NCBI RefSeq assembly: GCF_030733685.1
Contig: NZ_JASHIM010000014.1
Coordinates: forward strand, 45,590 to 109,589
Direction of reading: 5' to 3'
Length of the DNA: 64,000 nt
Origin: Roseovarius sp. MMSF_3281
GTDB taxonomy: Bacteria > Pseudomonadota > Alphaproteobacteria > Rhodobacterales > Rhodobacteraceae
Of the stretch, positions 35,718 through 45,244 are shown piece after piece. Numbering within the stretch: position 1 is the first letter of the stretch; each line of letters opens with the position of its first letter. Both the position numbers and the translations under genes were made by a program. The notes under the pieces were generated by a model. It did not search any database, was not told the origin of the DNA, and was given only the letters and a program-made list of their open reading frames with translations.

Positions 35718-36739
35718 CAAGACCACCCCCGACGACCACGCGCAAGAAGCCAGACGAAGAACGGCGCGCCGATCACGGCGGTCAGCACCCCCAAGGGCAC
35801 CTCAACCGCGGCGATGGTCCGCGCCAGCGTATCGACGATCAGCAGATAACCCGCGCCGATCAGCGCCGAGGCAGGCAAAAGCCGCCCGAACCCCGGCCCA
35901 ACCAACATCCGCGCGATATGCGGGATCACAAGGCCAACCCAGCCGACCACCCCGGCCAGCGCCGTGACGCTGGCGGTGATCAGCGTGGCGGCGGCAATGA
36001 CAAGAAAGCGGGTGCGCCCGGCCTCGACCCCCAGCGCGCGGGCCTCATCATCGCCAAGAGAAAGAACATTGATCCGCCAGCGCAGCAGGGCCAGCGGCAC
36101 CAAGCCGATCAGCACCACCGGCAAAGCGGGCAGGATGTCGCGCGTCGTGATCGAGGCCAGCGACCCAAGCAGCCAGAAGGTGATCGCCGGAAGCTGATCA
36201 TAGGGGTCGGCCATGACCTTCAGAAGCGAGGTCGCCGCCCCCGCCAGTGCCCCCACCACGACGCCCAGCAGGACAAGCGTCAGCGTTCGGTCGGTATGAC
36301 GCACCATGCCACCGACCAGAGTGACCACCCCCACCGCCGCCATGCCGCCGACAAAAGCCGAAGCCTGAATCGCGGCCACCGGCAGCGAAAGAAAGATGCC
36401 CGCCACCGCGCCCAGCCCTGCCCCCGCAGACACTCCAAGGATGTCCGGGGACACAAGCGGGTTGCGAAAAAGCGCTTGGTAACTGGCCCCGGCGGCGGCC
36501 AGCGCTGCGCCCACCAAAAGCGCCGCGCCCACGCGGGGCAGGCGGATGTTCCAGACGACGATCTGCGCCTGTTGCTCGCCATGGCACAGAAGGGCCGAAA
36601 CGACCTGCCCCGGTGTCAGGGCATAGGGTCCGATCATCACCGCCCCAAAGGCCAGCAGAGCAAGCACACCCGCCAACGCACCGGTCAGCGTCAGCCCGGC
36701 GCATGGTAGCGTCACATCGGCGGTCGTCCCTCGGCCCAT
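35717..36739 (-). CDS. FecCD/MolB-type ABC transporter permease
   Basis: The 340-residue protein has about ten spans and the family segments IRLPRVGAALLVGAALAAAG, QALFRNPLVSPDILGVSAGA and GWVGLVIPHIARMLVG, all typical of BtuC/FecCD permeases. In Haemophilus the similar MolBC imports molybdate and tungstate; in other genomes this class carries iron-siderophores or cobalamin. The ATG overlaps the binding-protein gene by 28 nt. Confidence 0.9.
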   Translation of the reverse strand: MGRGTTADVTLPCAGLTLTGALAGVLALLAFGAVMIGPYALTPGQVVSALLCHGEQQAQIVVWNIRLPRVGAALLVGAALAAAGASYQALFRNPLVSPDILGVSAGAGLGAVAGIFLSLPVAAIQASAFVGGMAAVGVVTLVGGMVRHTDRTLTLVLLGVVVGALAGAATSLLKVMADPYDQLPAITFWLLGSLASITTRDILPALPVVLIGLVPLALLRWRINVLSLGDDEARALGVEAGRTRFLVIAAATLITASVTALAGVVGWVGLVIPHIARMLVGPGFGRLLPASALIGAGYLLIVDTLARTIAAVEVPLGVLTAVIGAPFFVWLLARGRRGWS

Positions 36740-37740
36740 TCCAGCAGCCTTTCCAGGTCGTCGTCATCAAGATCGACATGATAATAGAGCTTGTAGAAGG
36801 CACGGGTATCGGCCTTCAGATCGCCCTCCCAACGGTCAGGGTACAGCAGCCCCGCCATCCAGTGTAGCCCCATCAACCGGTTCAGCGACGGCGGCCGATC
36901 AATCCATCCGAAGGGGGCCGTAGGCGACAGGTAGACTTGGCCATCGCGCACCGCATCAATCCCCCGCCAGAGTGGATCGTCGAACACACGGGCAAAGAAA
37001 TTCCGGTCCCATGTCACGATGGTATCCGGGTTGGCGACGATCACCTGTTCCATCGAGGCATTCACCAACCCCTTGGTCACGCCGCCATCATCGGCAACAT
37101 TGCGACCGCCTGCCCGCTCGATGATCTCGGTGTTGATCGAGCCTTTCATCCCGGTTTCCAGCCCCTCTGGCCCACGGGCCAGATAGACACGCGGGCGATC
37201 TTCCTCGGGCACCTCGTCCAGCATGCTATCGAGCCGTGCGAATGTCGCCTCGACATCCTGTGCCAGCGTTTCGCCGCGTTCGGGCACGCCCAAAGCCGCG
37301 CCCATGGTTCGCAGCGCCCCGGCGGTATTTTCAAAACGTCCGTCGATCAGCAGATACGGGATGCCGGTCTGTTGCTGCACGCGGTTGGCAAGGTCGATAT
37401 AGGTGTCGCGCACCGACCCGAAATCGACGATCAGATCGGGTTTTATCTGCAACACGCGTTCCAGGTTCGCCTCGCCACCGCGCCCGGTCAGGCGGCCCGT
37501 TTCGGGCAGGTCGCGGTAAGGTTCGGCAATATAAGTGCGCTCATCGGGGCGCAGGGCGCGGGGCCAGCCAGTCAAGGCCTCCGGCTTGAGGACATAGACC
37601 AGGATCGAGGCCGGCGGCCCCGCCGCAAAGACTGTGTTCACGTTGTCCGGCACCTCGACCACGCGGCCCGCGCTATCGGTCACGGTGCGGGCTTGCGCCG
37701 GGACAGCAAGCAGCGCGAGGATCATCAGAAGGTAGCGCAT
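36712..37740 (-). CDS. TroA/BtuF-type substrate-binding protein of the ABC importer
   Basis: The 342-residue periplasmic protein has a signal peptide (MRYLLMILALLAVPAQA) and the class III binding-protein fold: RVVEVPDNVNTVFAAGPPAS, then LQIKPDLIVDFGS, and a long linking helix. Context suggests a MolA-like oxyanion binder, but iron-siderophore binding cannot be excluded by sequence alone. The start was set at the signal peptide; the frame is open 30 bp further back. It begins 1 bp after the modA-like gene. Confidence 0.85.
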   Translation of the reverse strand: MRYLLMILALLAVPAQARTVTDSAGRVVEVPDNVNTVFAAGPPASILVYVLKPEALTGWPRALRPDERTYIAEPYRDLPETGRLTGRGGEANLERVLQIKPDLIVDFGSVRDTYIDLANRVQQQTGIPYLLIDGRFENTAGALRTMGAALGVPERGETLAQDVEATFARLDSMLDEVPEEDRPRVYLARGPEGLETGMKGSINTEIIERAGGRNVADDGGVTKGLVNASMEQVIVANPDTIVTWDRNFFARVFDDPLWRGIDAVRDGQVYLSPTAPFGWIDRPPSLNRLMGLHWMAGLLYPDRWEGDLKADTRAFYKLYYHVDLDDDDLERLLEWAEGRPPM

Positions 37741-37741
37741 C

Positions 37742-38524
37742 TTATCCTCCGCCGACGGTCTCAAAGCCATAACCGGCCAGCACGGCCTGCCCCTCGGAGG
37801 ACAAGATGTAATCGGCCAGCGCCGTCGCGCCGCCCGGTGCGTCGTTCAACACGATCAGACCATAGTCTGCACCCACGGACAACGCCTCGGGGATCTGCAC
37901 GATCTGCAAATCGGACACCTCTTTTTGCGCCAGCACCGCGTTGGTGCAATAGGTCAGGAAAACATCCGCCTGATCACTGTCCATCACCCATGCATAGGTG
38001 TTCCGGCCCTGTGGTGGCTTTTCGCTGTCGGGCCCACCGGTCAGTTGCAGCGATTTGCCTTTCAGCGCCTCGGCATGACCGGACTTGTCGAACAAGGCAA
38101 ACGCGTAGTCGCCAGAGGGGTCGGCCTTGGGCGTCGAGGTGCCCAGCCGAATTGAATCCTTCAACATGACCTCCAGCAACGTGTCGGTCGAAACCGCAAC
38201 CTCCGGCCGGGCCAGTGCGCACAGGCGGTTGCGGGCGAATAGCGTCACCGCGCCCCCTTTGCCAGCATCCGACAGCCTCTGCGGGTGGCGCATGTTGGCC
38301 GAGGCAAAGACATGCGCTGTCTCTCCCGCCTCGATGCGTTCGCGCATCAGGCCGGATGGACCAAAGCTGGTGGCGACAGCGGTGCCGGTCGCCTGAGTGA
38401 AATCATTCACCACGTCCGACAAGGCGGCCTTCAGGCTGCCTGCCGCATACAAGGAAACGTCTTGCGCCATGGCGGGGCTCATTGCCAAAGCAAAGAAACC
38501 TGCAATGATAGATGACTTATACAT
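37742..38524 (-). CDS. modA: ModA-type molybdate-binding periplasmic protein
   Basis: The 260-residue protein has a signal peptide (cleavage after SPAMA) and the ModA pattern VSLYAAGSLKAALSDVVNDF, TSFGPSGLMRERIEAGETAHVFASAN and a later YCTNAV segment (first motif in two parts here). ModA binds MoO4 for the ModBC importer. No modB or modC is in the window, so this is an orphan ModA placed with a FecCD-type importer. It is first in that minus-strand operon. Confidence 0.85.
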   Translation of the reverse strand: MYKSSIIAGFFALAMSPAMAQDVSLYAAGSLKAALSDVVNDFTQATGTAVATSFGPSGLMRERIEAGETAHVFASANMRHPQRLSDAGKGGAVTLFARNRLCALARPEVAVSTDTLLEVMLKDSIRLGTSTPKADPSGDYAFALFDKSGHAEALKGKSLQLTGGPDSEKPPQGRNTYAWVMDSDQADVFLTYCTNAVLAQKEVSDLQIVQIPEALSVGADYGLIVLNDAPGGATALADYILSSEGQAVLAGYGFETVGGG

Positions 38525-38995
38525 GAATATCCTCTCAAGTGTTTAGGCCGTCAGGTATTGATTGGGCTGGCCTGGCGCTTTCTTAACGAAGGCCCGCCGG
38601 TGCTTTTCGACGTCGGGTAAGACCATGCCGGATCGGGGTATACTCGAACCCCCACTCCAAACCGTCGTGTCATCCGTGTGAGGGACATTGCTGATGGATG
38701 GCCCACGGCGTCCGACCCAGTCCGATACATTGAAGCTCGGGTTTTGATGTCGTGCAGAGTTGGTCAAATACCTCATTCCGGCAAAAGCCCCTTCATTCAC
38801 TCGCCTCTGTTCCGAAAATTATGCAGTAACAAAGCGATACCCTTCGAGGGAACTCAGGCGATTTCCTAATTTTGAAGGGAAAAATTATTAAATCATAGCC
38901 TTGATCTTCAGGTGCCTTGACGCAAGAGATAAAGCCATTCGTAGAAAATGCAGGATTTTGCGTATTCTCGCGGATCGTGCAAGGGGGAGGCAAGC
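38525..38995. other. divergent intergenic region, modA / response regulator
   Basis: This 471-bp gap separates the molybdenum import operon from the two-component genes. It turns AT-rich at 38815-38960. A TTGACG at about 38916 could be a -35 for the plus-strand genes. GGGGTATACTCGAACCCC (about 38637-38654) is a short hairpin. A minus-strand frame (38543-38800) ends in protein-like sequence but has no usable start, and may be a remnant. No known riboswitch fold is evident to me. Confidence 0.4.
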
Positions 38996-40348
38996 ATGGC
39001 AGACACATTCGAAGCGGCCAATGATCCATTGCGCGGTGCGCGCATCCTGATCGTCGATGACGAACCCGGGGTGCGGCACTTCCTTGTCAACACGCTGAAA
39101 CCGCTGTGCGGTGGCGTGGACAGTGCTGAGAATGCGCAGGCTGCCGAGAGGCTACTGGAGGCCCGCCAGTATGACGTGATGGTGCTGGACAACATCATGC
39201 CGGGGCAGAAGGGCCTTGACTGGCTGGCAAAGCAACGGGCCAAGGGTGGTTTTACCGATACGATCCTGATCACCGCCTATGCCGACTTGCAGACCGCGAT
39301 CGAAGCAATGCGGGCGGGAGCGTCTGACTTTCTTGTCAAACCTTTCCGGTCGAATCAGATTCTGAATGCCTTGCGTAAATGCCTCGAACTGGCGCAACTG
39401 AGGCGCGAGAATGCGCTTCTGCGTCGTGAGTTGGACACCGTTGGTAGCGGCAATCGCCGAAAGGAACTGATCGGTGAATCACCTCTGATTGCAGGGGTCC
39501 GCGACATTCTTGAGCGGGTCGCGCCCCTATCTACCCCCGTCCTGATCACTGGGCCTTCGGGGTCGGGCAAAGAGGTGGCCGCGCGCCATATACACTGCCA
39601 TTCCGGGCGCGGTACCGCGCCGTTTGTGCCAATCCAGTGCGGCGCCATCCCGGCTGACATGATCGAATACGAATTGTTCGGTCATGGTATCGGTGCCTTC
39701 CACGGGGCACAGTCCGGGCGCGAAGGTTTGCTGGCGCAGGCTTCGTCCGGCACGGTCTTCCTTGATGATGTCAGCGAGCTGAGCACCGGAGCACAGACAG
39801 CGCTGCTGCGCGTCCTTGAAGATGGCGTTATCCGCCCCATCGGCACCGGGCGCGACGTGCAGCTTGACCTGCGCTTTGTCATCGCAACCAGCAAATCGCT
39901 GCAAGACGCCGTGGCAGCAGGTGATTTCCGCGAGGACCTGCTGTTCCGGATCAACGTGATCGACGTGGCCATGCCGCCCCTGAAGGATCGTGGCACTGAC
40001 GTTCTGGACCTTGCTGACCTGTTCCAGGCTGAAATCTCGCTCGCGCTCAATCTTCCGAAGGTTGAGATGTCCTCGACCGTGCGATCGGCCATGCTCCGCC
40101 ATGACTGGCCCGGCAATATCCGTGAACTGCATAACTTCGTGGAACGTGCGCTGATCTTTGGCCGCTTCCCGCTGGAAACACTGGGGCCTGTAGCGACAGC
40201 TGGCGACATCGGGTTGCTGGCGGATATGGAGAAACGCGAGATACTGCGCGCCCTTGAGGCGCTGGACGGCAACCGGTCCGAGGCAGCGCGCCGTCTTGGT
40301 GTCTCGCGCAAGACCATTGACCGCAAATGCGCGGCCTGGGGGGTATAG
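38996..40348 (+). CDS. NtrC-family response regulator (GAFHGA variant)
   Basis: The 450-residue protein has a receiver with phospho-Asp65 (MVLDNIMPGQKG), an AAA+ domain (Walker A GPSGSGKE, Walker B GTVFLDDV) and a Fis-type C-terminus (NRSEAARRLGVSRKTIDRK). The sigma-54 contact loop reads GIGAFHGAQSGR: GAFTGA with Thr changed to His. The Thr is critical in most sigma-54 activators, so activity may be altered. Walker B has Asp in place of the catalytic Glu. GGGGGAGG precedes the ATG. The kinase gene follows 3 bp later. Confidence 0.88.
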   Translation: MADTFEAANDPLRGARILIVDDEPGVRHFLVNTLKPLCGGVDSAENAQAAERLLEARQYDVMVLDNIMPGQKGLDWLAKQRAKGGFTDTILITAYADLQTAIEAMRAGASDFLVKPFRSNQILNALRKCLELAQLRRENALLRRELDTVGSGNRRKELIGESPLIAGVRDILERVAPLSTPVLITGPSGSGKEVAARHIHCHSGRGTAPFVPIQCGAIPADMIEYELFGHGIGAFHGAQSGREGLLAQASSGTVFLDDVSELSTGAQTALLRVLEDGVIRPIGTGRDVQLDLRFVIATSKSLQDAVAAGDFREDLLFRINVIDVAMPPLKDRGTDVLDLADLFQAEISLALNLPKVEMSSTVRSAMLRHDWPGNIRELHNFVERALIFGRFPLETLGPVATAGDIGLLADMEKREILRALEALDGNRSEAARRLGVSRKTIDRKCAAWGV

Positions 40349-40351
40349 CCG

Positions 40352-42325
40352 GTGCCGCGCCTGCCCAAGGCCCTACGGTCGGTCCGGGTGCGGCTGCTGG
40401 TGATTGCACTGCTACCGATGCTGGTTTTGCTGCCGATCCTGCTGGGTGGCACCGTTTTGCGGTGGTCAGAGAAGGTGGATTCACTCCTTCTCAACAAGGT
40501 GACAGGTGATCTTACCATTGCGGACCAATACCTTGGCCGGCTGATTGAAACATCGGGGGAAAGGGTCGACGCGATCGCGCGGTCCCTTGAACTGCGGAAT
40601 GCGCTACAGGACGGGAACGCCGATGCTTTCCTTGCAAAGAAGCGGGCCAGCCTTGGGCTGAATTTTCTGCGGATCGAACGCAAATCCGACTGGCCGGTCG
40701 TGCAAAGCGCCCTGAGCGGAAAATGGCAAAGCGGCATCGACGTGTTTGATGCCCGGACGCTTCGGGCCCTGTCGCCGGACATGTCCACGCAGGCCGAGAT
40801 TCCGCTGGTGCCGACACGCGGGGCCGTGCCGACCGACCGAACCATCGAAACCCGCGGCATGGTCATTCATTCCGCCGCACCTTTAACCCTGCCTGACGGC
40901 ACGCGGGCCGCGTTGGCAGGTGGCATGTTGTTGAACCGCAACTTGGACTTTATCGATACAATCAACGCGCTGGTCTATCGCGCCGAAAGCCTGCCGGAAG
41001 GCAGCCGCGGCACCGCCACCCTGTTCCTGGACGATGTCCGTATCTCGACCAACGTACGCCTGTTCGAAAACGTCCGCGCACTGGGAACCCGCGTGTCGGC
41101 CGAGGTCCGCGCGCAGGTGCTGGGCGAAGGGCAGACCTGGCTTGATCGTGCCTTTGTCGTGAACGACTGGTATATCTCTGCCTATGAGCCGATCCTCGAC
41201 AGCTTCGGCACGCCCGTGGGCATGCTTTATGTCGGGTTTCTCGAAACCCCCTTCAGCGCGGCAAAGCGCAATTCCATAATCACACTGGGCTTCGCCTTTG
41301 CTTTTATCGCTCTTGCCTCGGTGCCCGTGTTCTTGCGCTGGGCTGGGCACATCTTTCGCCCGCTTGAAGGCATGACGCGCACCATAGATCGGGTCGAAAG
41401 CGGCGATCTGAGCGCGCGCAATGCGCTGGTCGGCGCCGATGGCGAAATCGCCCAGGTGGCGCGGCACTTCGATGCGCTTCTCGACCGGCTGGAACAGCGC
41501 GACCACGAGCTGCGCCAGTGGGGCGAGACATTGGAACAAAAGGTTGCCGGGCGCACGCATGAATTGCAGGAGGCGAACCGTCAGCTGGAACAAACAACCG
41601 AACGGCTGATCCTGTCCGAGAAGCTGGCCGCCGTGGGGGAAATCACCGCATCTGTCGCGCATGAGATCAACAATCCGGTGGCGGTGATCCAAGGCAACCT
41701 CGATCTTGCCCGTCGCAACCTCGGTGAGGCAGCGGCACAGGCCGACGAAGAGTTTCGCTTGATTGACGACCAGGTCTATCGCATCGGTGTGATCGTCTCG
41801 AAACTGCTGCAATTTGCCCGGCCAGAGGACTATTCCGGCACCGATCAAAGCGTGGACCCAACCGAGGTGGTGCGCGATTGTCTTGTCTTGACCCAGCATC
41901 AAATCGAAGCATCGGGTATTCGCGGAACGGTGGAAACGAACAGCCGGTCTTTTGCCCGTATCTCACGGACTGAATTACAGCAAGTGGTTGTGAACCTGAT
42001 CCTGAATGCGGTCCATGCCATGCCCGATGGCGGTGCACTGCGGGTGATCACGGCGGATGACGGTCCGGATGTGGTCGTGACGGTCGAGGACACCGGCAGC
42101 GGGATTGATCCAGATACGCTGGCGCGGATCTTCGACCCTTTCTTCACCACCAAGCAGGCGCAAGGCACCGGGCTGGGCCTGTCGATCAGCCGCCAGATTG
42201 TGAGTCGCGCAGGTGGACAGATCACTGCGTCCTCCACTCCCGGAGAGGGCAGTCGGTTCGAGGTCAGACTTCGGACCGAAGAAAATGCAGCACCGCGCGA
42301 TCCGGACAGTATGTCGCGAAATTGA
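40352..42325 (+). CDS. sensor histidine kinase with periplasmic Cache-type domain
   Basis: The 657-residue kinase begins with GTG and has a span at residues ~13-35, a periplasmic Cache-like domain (about 40-300, with NDWYISAYEPILDSFG and VGMLYVGF), a second span, HAMP, a coiled coil, HisKA with His437 in SVAHEINNPVAVI, and HATPase boxes NLILNAVHAMP, DTGSGIDP and GTGLGLSIS. The ligand is unknown; its place between molybdate import and a formate/oxalate-type transporter suggests a small carboxylate or an oxyanion. Confidence 0.9.
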   Translation: MPRLPKALRSVRVRLLVIALLPMLVLLPILLGGTVLRWSEKVDSLLLNKVTGDLTIADQYLGRLIETSGERVDAIARSLELRNALQDGNADAFLAKKRASLGLNFLRIERKSDWPVVQSALSGKWQSGIDVFDARTLRALSPDMSTQAEIPLVPTRGAVPTDRTIETRGMVIHSAAPLTLPDGTRAALAGGMLLNRNLDFIDTINALVYRAESLPEGSRGTATLFLDDVRISTNVRLFENVRALGTRVSAEVRAQVLGEGQTWLDRAFVVNDWYISAYEPILDSFGTPVGMLYVGFLETPFSAAKRNSIITLGFAFAFIALASVPVFLRWAGHIFRPLEGMTRTIDRVESGDLSARNALVGADGEIAQVARHFDALLDRLEQRDHELRQWGETLEQKVAGRTHELQEANRQLEQTTERLILSEKLAAVGEITASVAHEINNPVAVIQGNLDLARRNLGEAAAQADEEFRLIDDQVYRIGVIVSKLLQFARPEDYSGTDQSVDPTEVVRDCLVLTQHQIEASGIRGTVETNSRSFARISRTELQQVVVNLILNAVHAMPDGGALRVITADDGPDVVVTVEDTGSGIDPDTLARIFDPFFTTKQAQGTGLGLSISRQIVSRAGGQITASSTPGEGSRFEVRLRTEENAAPRDPDSMSRN

Positions 42326-42543
42326 GCGGATATAGATCAGCCCGCTGGACAGAATGTTCCAAATGCGGCGCCTGTCGCAAATGAATTCCGGACAAAATGA
42401 TGGTTAAGTCATTGTTTTAAATATTAAAAAAATCTTGACGACGCAAGCCGTCAGCGACCCTTTATAGGTCCGCATGCCGTTGCATGCCCCTCACGCGCGC
42501 TGGGAGGACGGCGCCTCAGGGACATCAAAGGGAGGAAAAAATC
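42326..42543 (+). promoter_or_regulatory. leader and promoter region of the OFA transporter
   Basis: AT-rich stretch with an inverted repeat AAAATGA ... TCATTGTTTT (about 42395-42418) and GACG ... CGTC (about 42434-42449). TTGACG and TATAGG are present but 22 bp apart, so not a clean sigma-70 promoter; no GG-N10-GC sigma-54 site was found. The dyads may be sites for the adjacent response regulator. Confidence 0.35.
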
Positions 42544-44265
42544 ATGAGCAACGCCTCAAGCGGCGCGTTGGGCTTTTTGCACAAAAGCCATATCGTCGCC
42601 GAACCCGGATTCAACCGCTGGCGGGTACCGCCGGCATCCATCGCCATCCATCTTTGCATCGGCTCCGTCTATGCGTGGTCGGTGTTCAACCCGCCGCTGA
42701 CGCGTGAGTTGGGCGTTGTCGCATCCAGCGCCGACGACTGGAGCCTGAGCTCGGTCGTATGGATCTTTTCAGTGGCAATCGTATTCCTTGGGCTTGCGGC
42801 CGCATTCGCCGGAAAATGGCTCGAAGAGGTCGGCCCTCGCATGGTTGGCGTCGTGGCCGCACTCCTTTGGGGGGGCGGGTTCATCATCGGGTCGCTGGGG
42901 ATTTCCAGCCACCAGTTGTGGCTCGTCTACCTGGGCTATGGTGTGTTTGGCGGCTGCGGGCTTGGCCTTGGTTATGTTTCGCCCGTATCGACCCTGATCC
43001 GTTGGTTCCCGGATCGGCGGGGCATGGCGACGGGCATGGCGATCATGGGCTTTGGCGGCGGCGCGATGATTGCGGCGCCGGTCAAGGGCTGGCTGCTGAG
43101 CCTTTATGCCAAGGCCCCTGATTTCCTCGGCACGCAGGACGCCGTCGCGACTGTGGTTGAAAATGGCCGTGTCTTTGCTGAAACCGCTGCGGGCAAGGTC
43201 GAGGTGGTGATTGCCTCTGCCGCGCAAGCCGCCGAGTTTGGTGGGCAGGCGGGGGTCTATGTCGTGGGCACCGGGGCCACCGGCGCCGCGCAGGCCTTCA
43301 TGACACTTGGCATCGTCTATTTTGCCGTGATGATCCTGGCGGCGTTCCAGTACCGTGTCCCGGCAGAAGGCTGGAAACCCGAAGGCTGGACGCCGAAACC
43401 CGTGGCCTCGGGGATGGTCAGCCAGAACAACGTGCATATCGACCAGGCGTTGAAGACGCCGCAGTTCTGGCAGCTCTGGGTCATGCTGTGCTTCAACGTG
43501 ACGGCGGGCATTGGTGTGATCGGTGTCGCCAAGACGATGATGTCTGAAATCTTTGGGACTGTGATGCCCCTTGTGGTCACCGCGGCCTTTGCCTCGACCT
43601 ACGTGCTGATGATTTCAGTTTTCAACATGGTCGGTCGCTTCTTCTGGGCCTCGACCTCGGACTATATCGGGCGCAAGGCGACCTACATGTGCTTTTTCGT
43701 GCTGGGCACGATCCTGTATCTGTCGATTCCGTACTTCGCCTCTGCGGTCGCCACAAACCCGGCTATGATCTACCTGGTCGGCTTCTATGCGGCGACGATG
43801 ATCATTTTCTCAATGTATGGCGGCGGCTTCGCAACGATCCCGGCCTATCTTGCGGACATGTTCGGCACCATGCATGTGGGGGGCATCCACGGGCGGCTGC
43901 TGACAGCATGGTCCACCGCGGGCGTGCTTGGGCCTTTGGCCATCACCTCGCTGCGTCAGATGTCGGTGACGAACGCGATTGAGGATCTGGCAGCCAAGGT
44001 TGACCCGGCCGCCTTTGCCGAAAAATTCGGCGCGCCATTGGCGCAACTGGATCAGCTGGTCACGGCCAAGACCGTCACCATCGCCAAGCTGATGGAAATC
44101 GCGCCCGAGGGCACGATCGACCCCACACCGTCGCTTTATAATACCACGATGTATTGCATGGCGGCGCTTTTGGTCGTGGCTTTCTTCGCCAATCTGCTGA
44201 TGAAACCGGTGAAGGAACATCACCACCACGACGAACCGGAATTGCAGACCGTTCCGGTGGAGTGA
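42544..44265 (+). CDS. OFA-family MFS transporter (oxalate/formate type)
   Basis: The 573-residue MFS protein has about 12 to 14 spans, IHLCIGSVYAWSVFNPPLTR near residue 38 (a typical OFA start), GYVSPVSTLIRWFPDRRGMA in the loop 4/5 region and GRFFWASTSDYIGRKATY in the second half, plus a His-rich tail. An insertion of about 60 residues follows span 6 (GTQDAVATVVENGRV...). OxlT swaps oxalate for formate; the link with fds genes makes formate or oxalate a good guess. GGGAGGAAA precedes the ATG. Confidence 0.88.
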   Translation: MSNASSGALGFLHKSHIVAEPGFNRWRVPPASIAIHLCIGSVYAWSVFNPPLTRELGVVASSADDWSLSSVVWIFSVAIVFLGLAAAFAGKWLEEVGPRMVGVVAALLWGGGFIIGSLGISSHQLWLVYLGYGVFGGCGLGLGYVSPVSTLIRWFPDRRGMATGMAIMGFGGGAMIAAPVKGWLLSLYAKAPDFLGTQDAVATVVENGRVFAETAAGKVEVVIASAAQAAEFGGQAGVYVVGTGATGAAQAFMTLGIVYFAVMILAAFQYRVPAEGWKPEGWTPKPVASGMVSQNNVHIDQALKTPQFWQLWVMLCFNVTAGIGVIGVAKTMMSEIFGTVMPLVVTAAFASTYVLMISVFNMVGRFFWASTSDYIGRKATYMCFFVLGTILYLSIPYFASAVATNPAMIYLVGFYAATMIIFSMYGGGFATIPAYLADMFGTMHVGGIHGRLLTAWSTAGVLGPLAITSLRQMSVTNAIEDLAAKVDPAAFAEKFGAPLAQLDQLVTAKTVTIAKLMEIAPEGTIDPTPSLYNTTMYCMAALLVVAFFANLLMKPVKEHHHHDEPELQTVPVE

Positions 44266-44276
44266 CGCTTTTGAAG

Positions 44277-44300
44277 GGGCGCCTGTCGCAGGCGCCCTTT
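44277..44300 (+). terminator. terminator after the OFA transporter gene
   Basis: GGGCGCCTG pairs with CAGGCGCCC around TCG, followed by TTTA, 11 bp after the stop codon. Confidence 0.75.
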
Positions 44301-44358
44301 ACTCTGTTTATCGGCTGATGCTGATTACATTGGCATCTTTCAATCGGATTTTTCTATC

Positions 44359-45237
44359 ATGCTTGATAAGCTGGAAATGTTCATAGCGCTGGCCAAAGAG
44401 GGTCATTTCGGTCGAGCCGCCGAGCGGTTGAATATTGCGCAACCAACCCTGTCAGCAGGCATCAAGCAGCTTGAGGAACAACTCGGTGTTCAGCTTGTTC
44501 ACCGCGGATCGCGTTTTGGGGGGCTGACACCGGAAGGACAAACCGCGCTCACTTGGGCCAAGCGTATCACCGGCGACGCAAAGCAATTGCGAGACGAGAT
44601 GCGCTTTAGTCGTCGCGGGCTTTCGGGCGAAGTTCGCTTGGCCGTTATTCCAACCGCTCAGACATGGGCAGGACGGCTTTGCACCGCTTTTGCGGAACGT
44701 CATCCCAGGGTGCGGTTTACGATCCTTTCAAGAACCTCCCGCGAAATCCTGCAAATGCTTGACGATTTCGAGGTCGATGCCGGAATTTCCTATCTCGCGA
44801 ATGAGCCACTGGGGCGCGTCGATACCGCAGAACTGTATATTGAGAATTATATCCTCGTATGTGCACAGTCCTCTCCTTTCGCGAAAATGCGCAGCGTCGC
44901 CTGGAATGACCTTGATCACCAGCCGCTGGCCCTTTTGACCCCGGATATGCAGAACCGCCGCATCATCAACCAGCTGTTCGCCGAAAACAGCGTCACGCCA
45001 TCCACCTGCATCGAGTCGAATTCGATCATCGCCCTGGTGGCAACGGTGGCGTCCGGGCATTGCATGACCGTTCTGCCCAAGGACATCGCAAATTTTCTGT
45101 CTGGCGGTAAAAATCTGGCCTTGATCCCGCTTGAAGGTGCGACACGGCAACAAAATGTTGGCCTGATCATGCCGCACCGCGACCCGAGAACACCGGTCCT
45201 TTCCGAGCTCCTGTCGGAAGCGCGCAAGCTGCAATGA
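44359..45237 (+). CDS. LysR-family regulator of the formate dehydrogenase genes
   Basis: The 292-residue protein has a LysR helix-turn-helix (FGRAAERLNIAQPTLSAGIKQLE, in two parts FGRAAERLNIAQ and PTLSAGIKQLE) and a periplasmic-binding-like effector domain. LysR genes commonly precede fds operons (FdsR), and here fdsG starts 98 bp downstream in the same direction. LysR proteins usually regulate divergent genes; the same-direction layout means it may read through or act on a site between the genes. Confidence 0.88.
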   Translation: MLDKLEMFIALAKEGHFGRAAERLNIAQPTLSAGIKQLEEQLGVQLVHRGSRFGGLTPEGQTALTWAKRITGDAKQLRDEMRFSRRGLSGEVRLAVIPTAQTWAGRLCTAFAERHPRVRFTILSRTSREILQMLDDFEVDAGISYLANEPLGRVDTAELYIENYILVCAQSSPFAKMRSVAWNDLDHQPLALLTPDMQNRRIINQLFAENSVTPSTCIESNSIIALVATVASGHCMTVLPKDIANFLSGGKNLALIPLEGATRQQNVGLIMPHRDPRTPVLSELLSEARKLQ

Positions 45238-45244
45238 GCCGCTC

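Noticed and set aside
38637..38654. tRNA-like T arm (GGGG-TTCGAGT-type loop on the minus strand)
   Set aside because: The loop is longer than 7 nt and no acceptor, D or anticodon arm could be found around it.
38543..38800. 85-codon minus-strand frame upstream of modA with a protein-like C-terminus
   Set aside because: No ribosome site and no recognised family; perhaps a remnant of a mobile element, not enough to call a gene.
42326..42543. Sigma-54 promoter for the OFA transporter
   Set aside because: GG and GC pairs near TTGCA have 8 or 13 bp between them, not 10, so no site fits.
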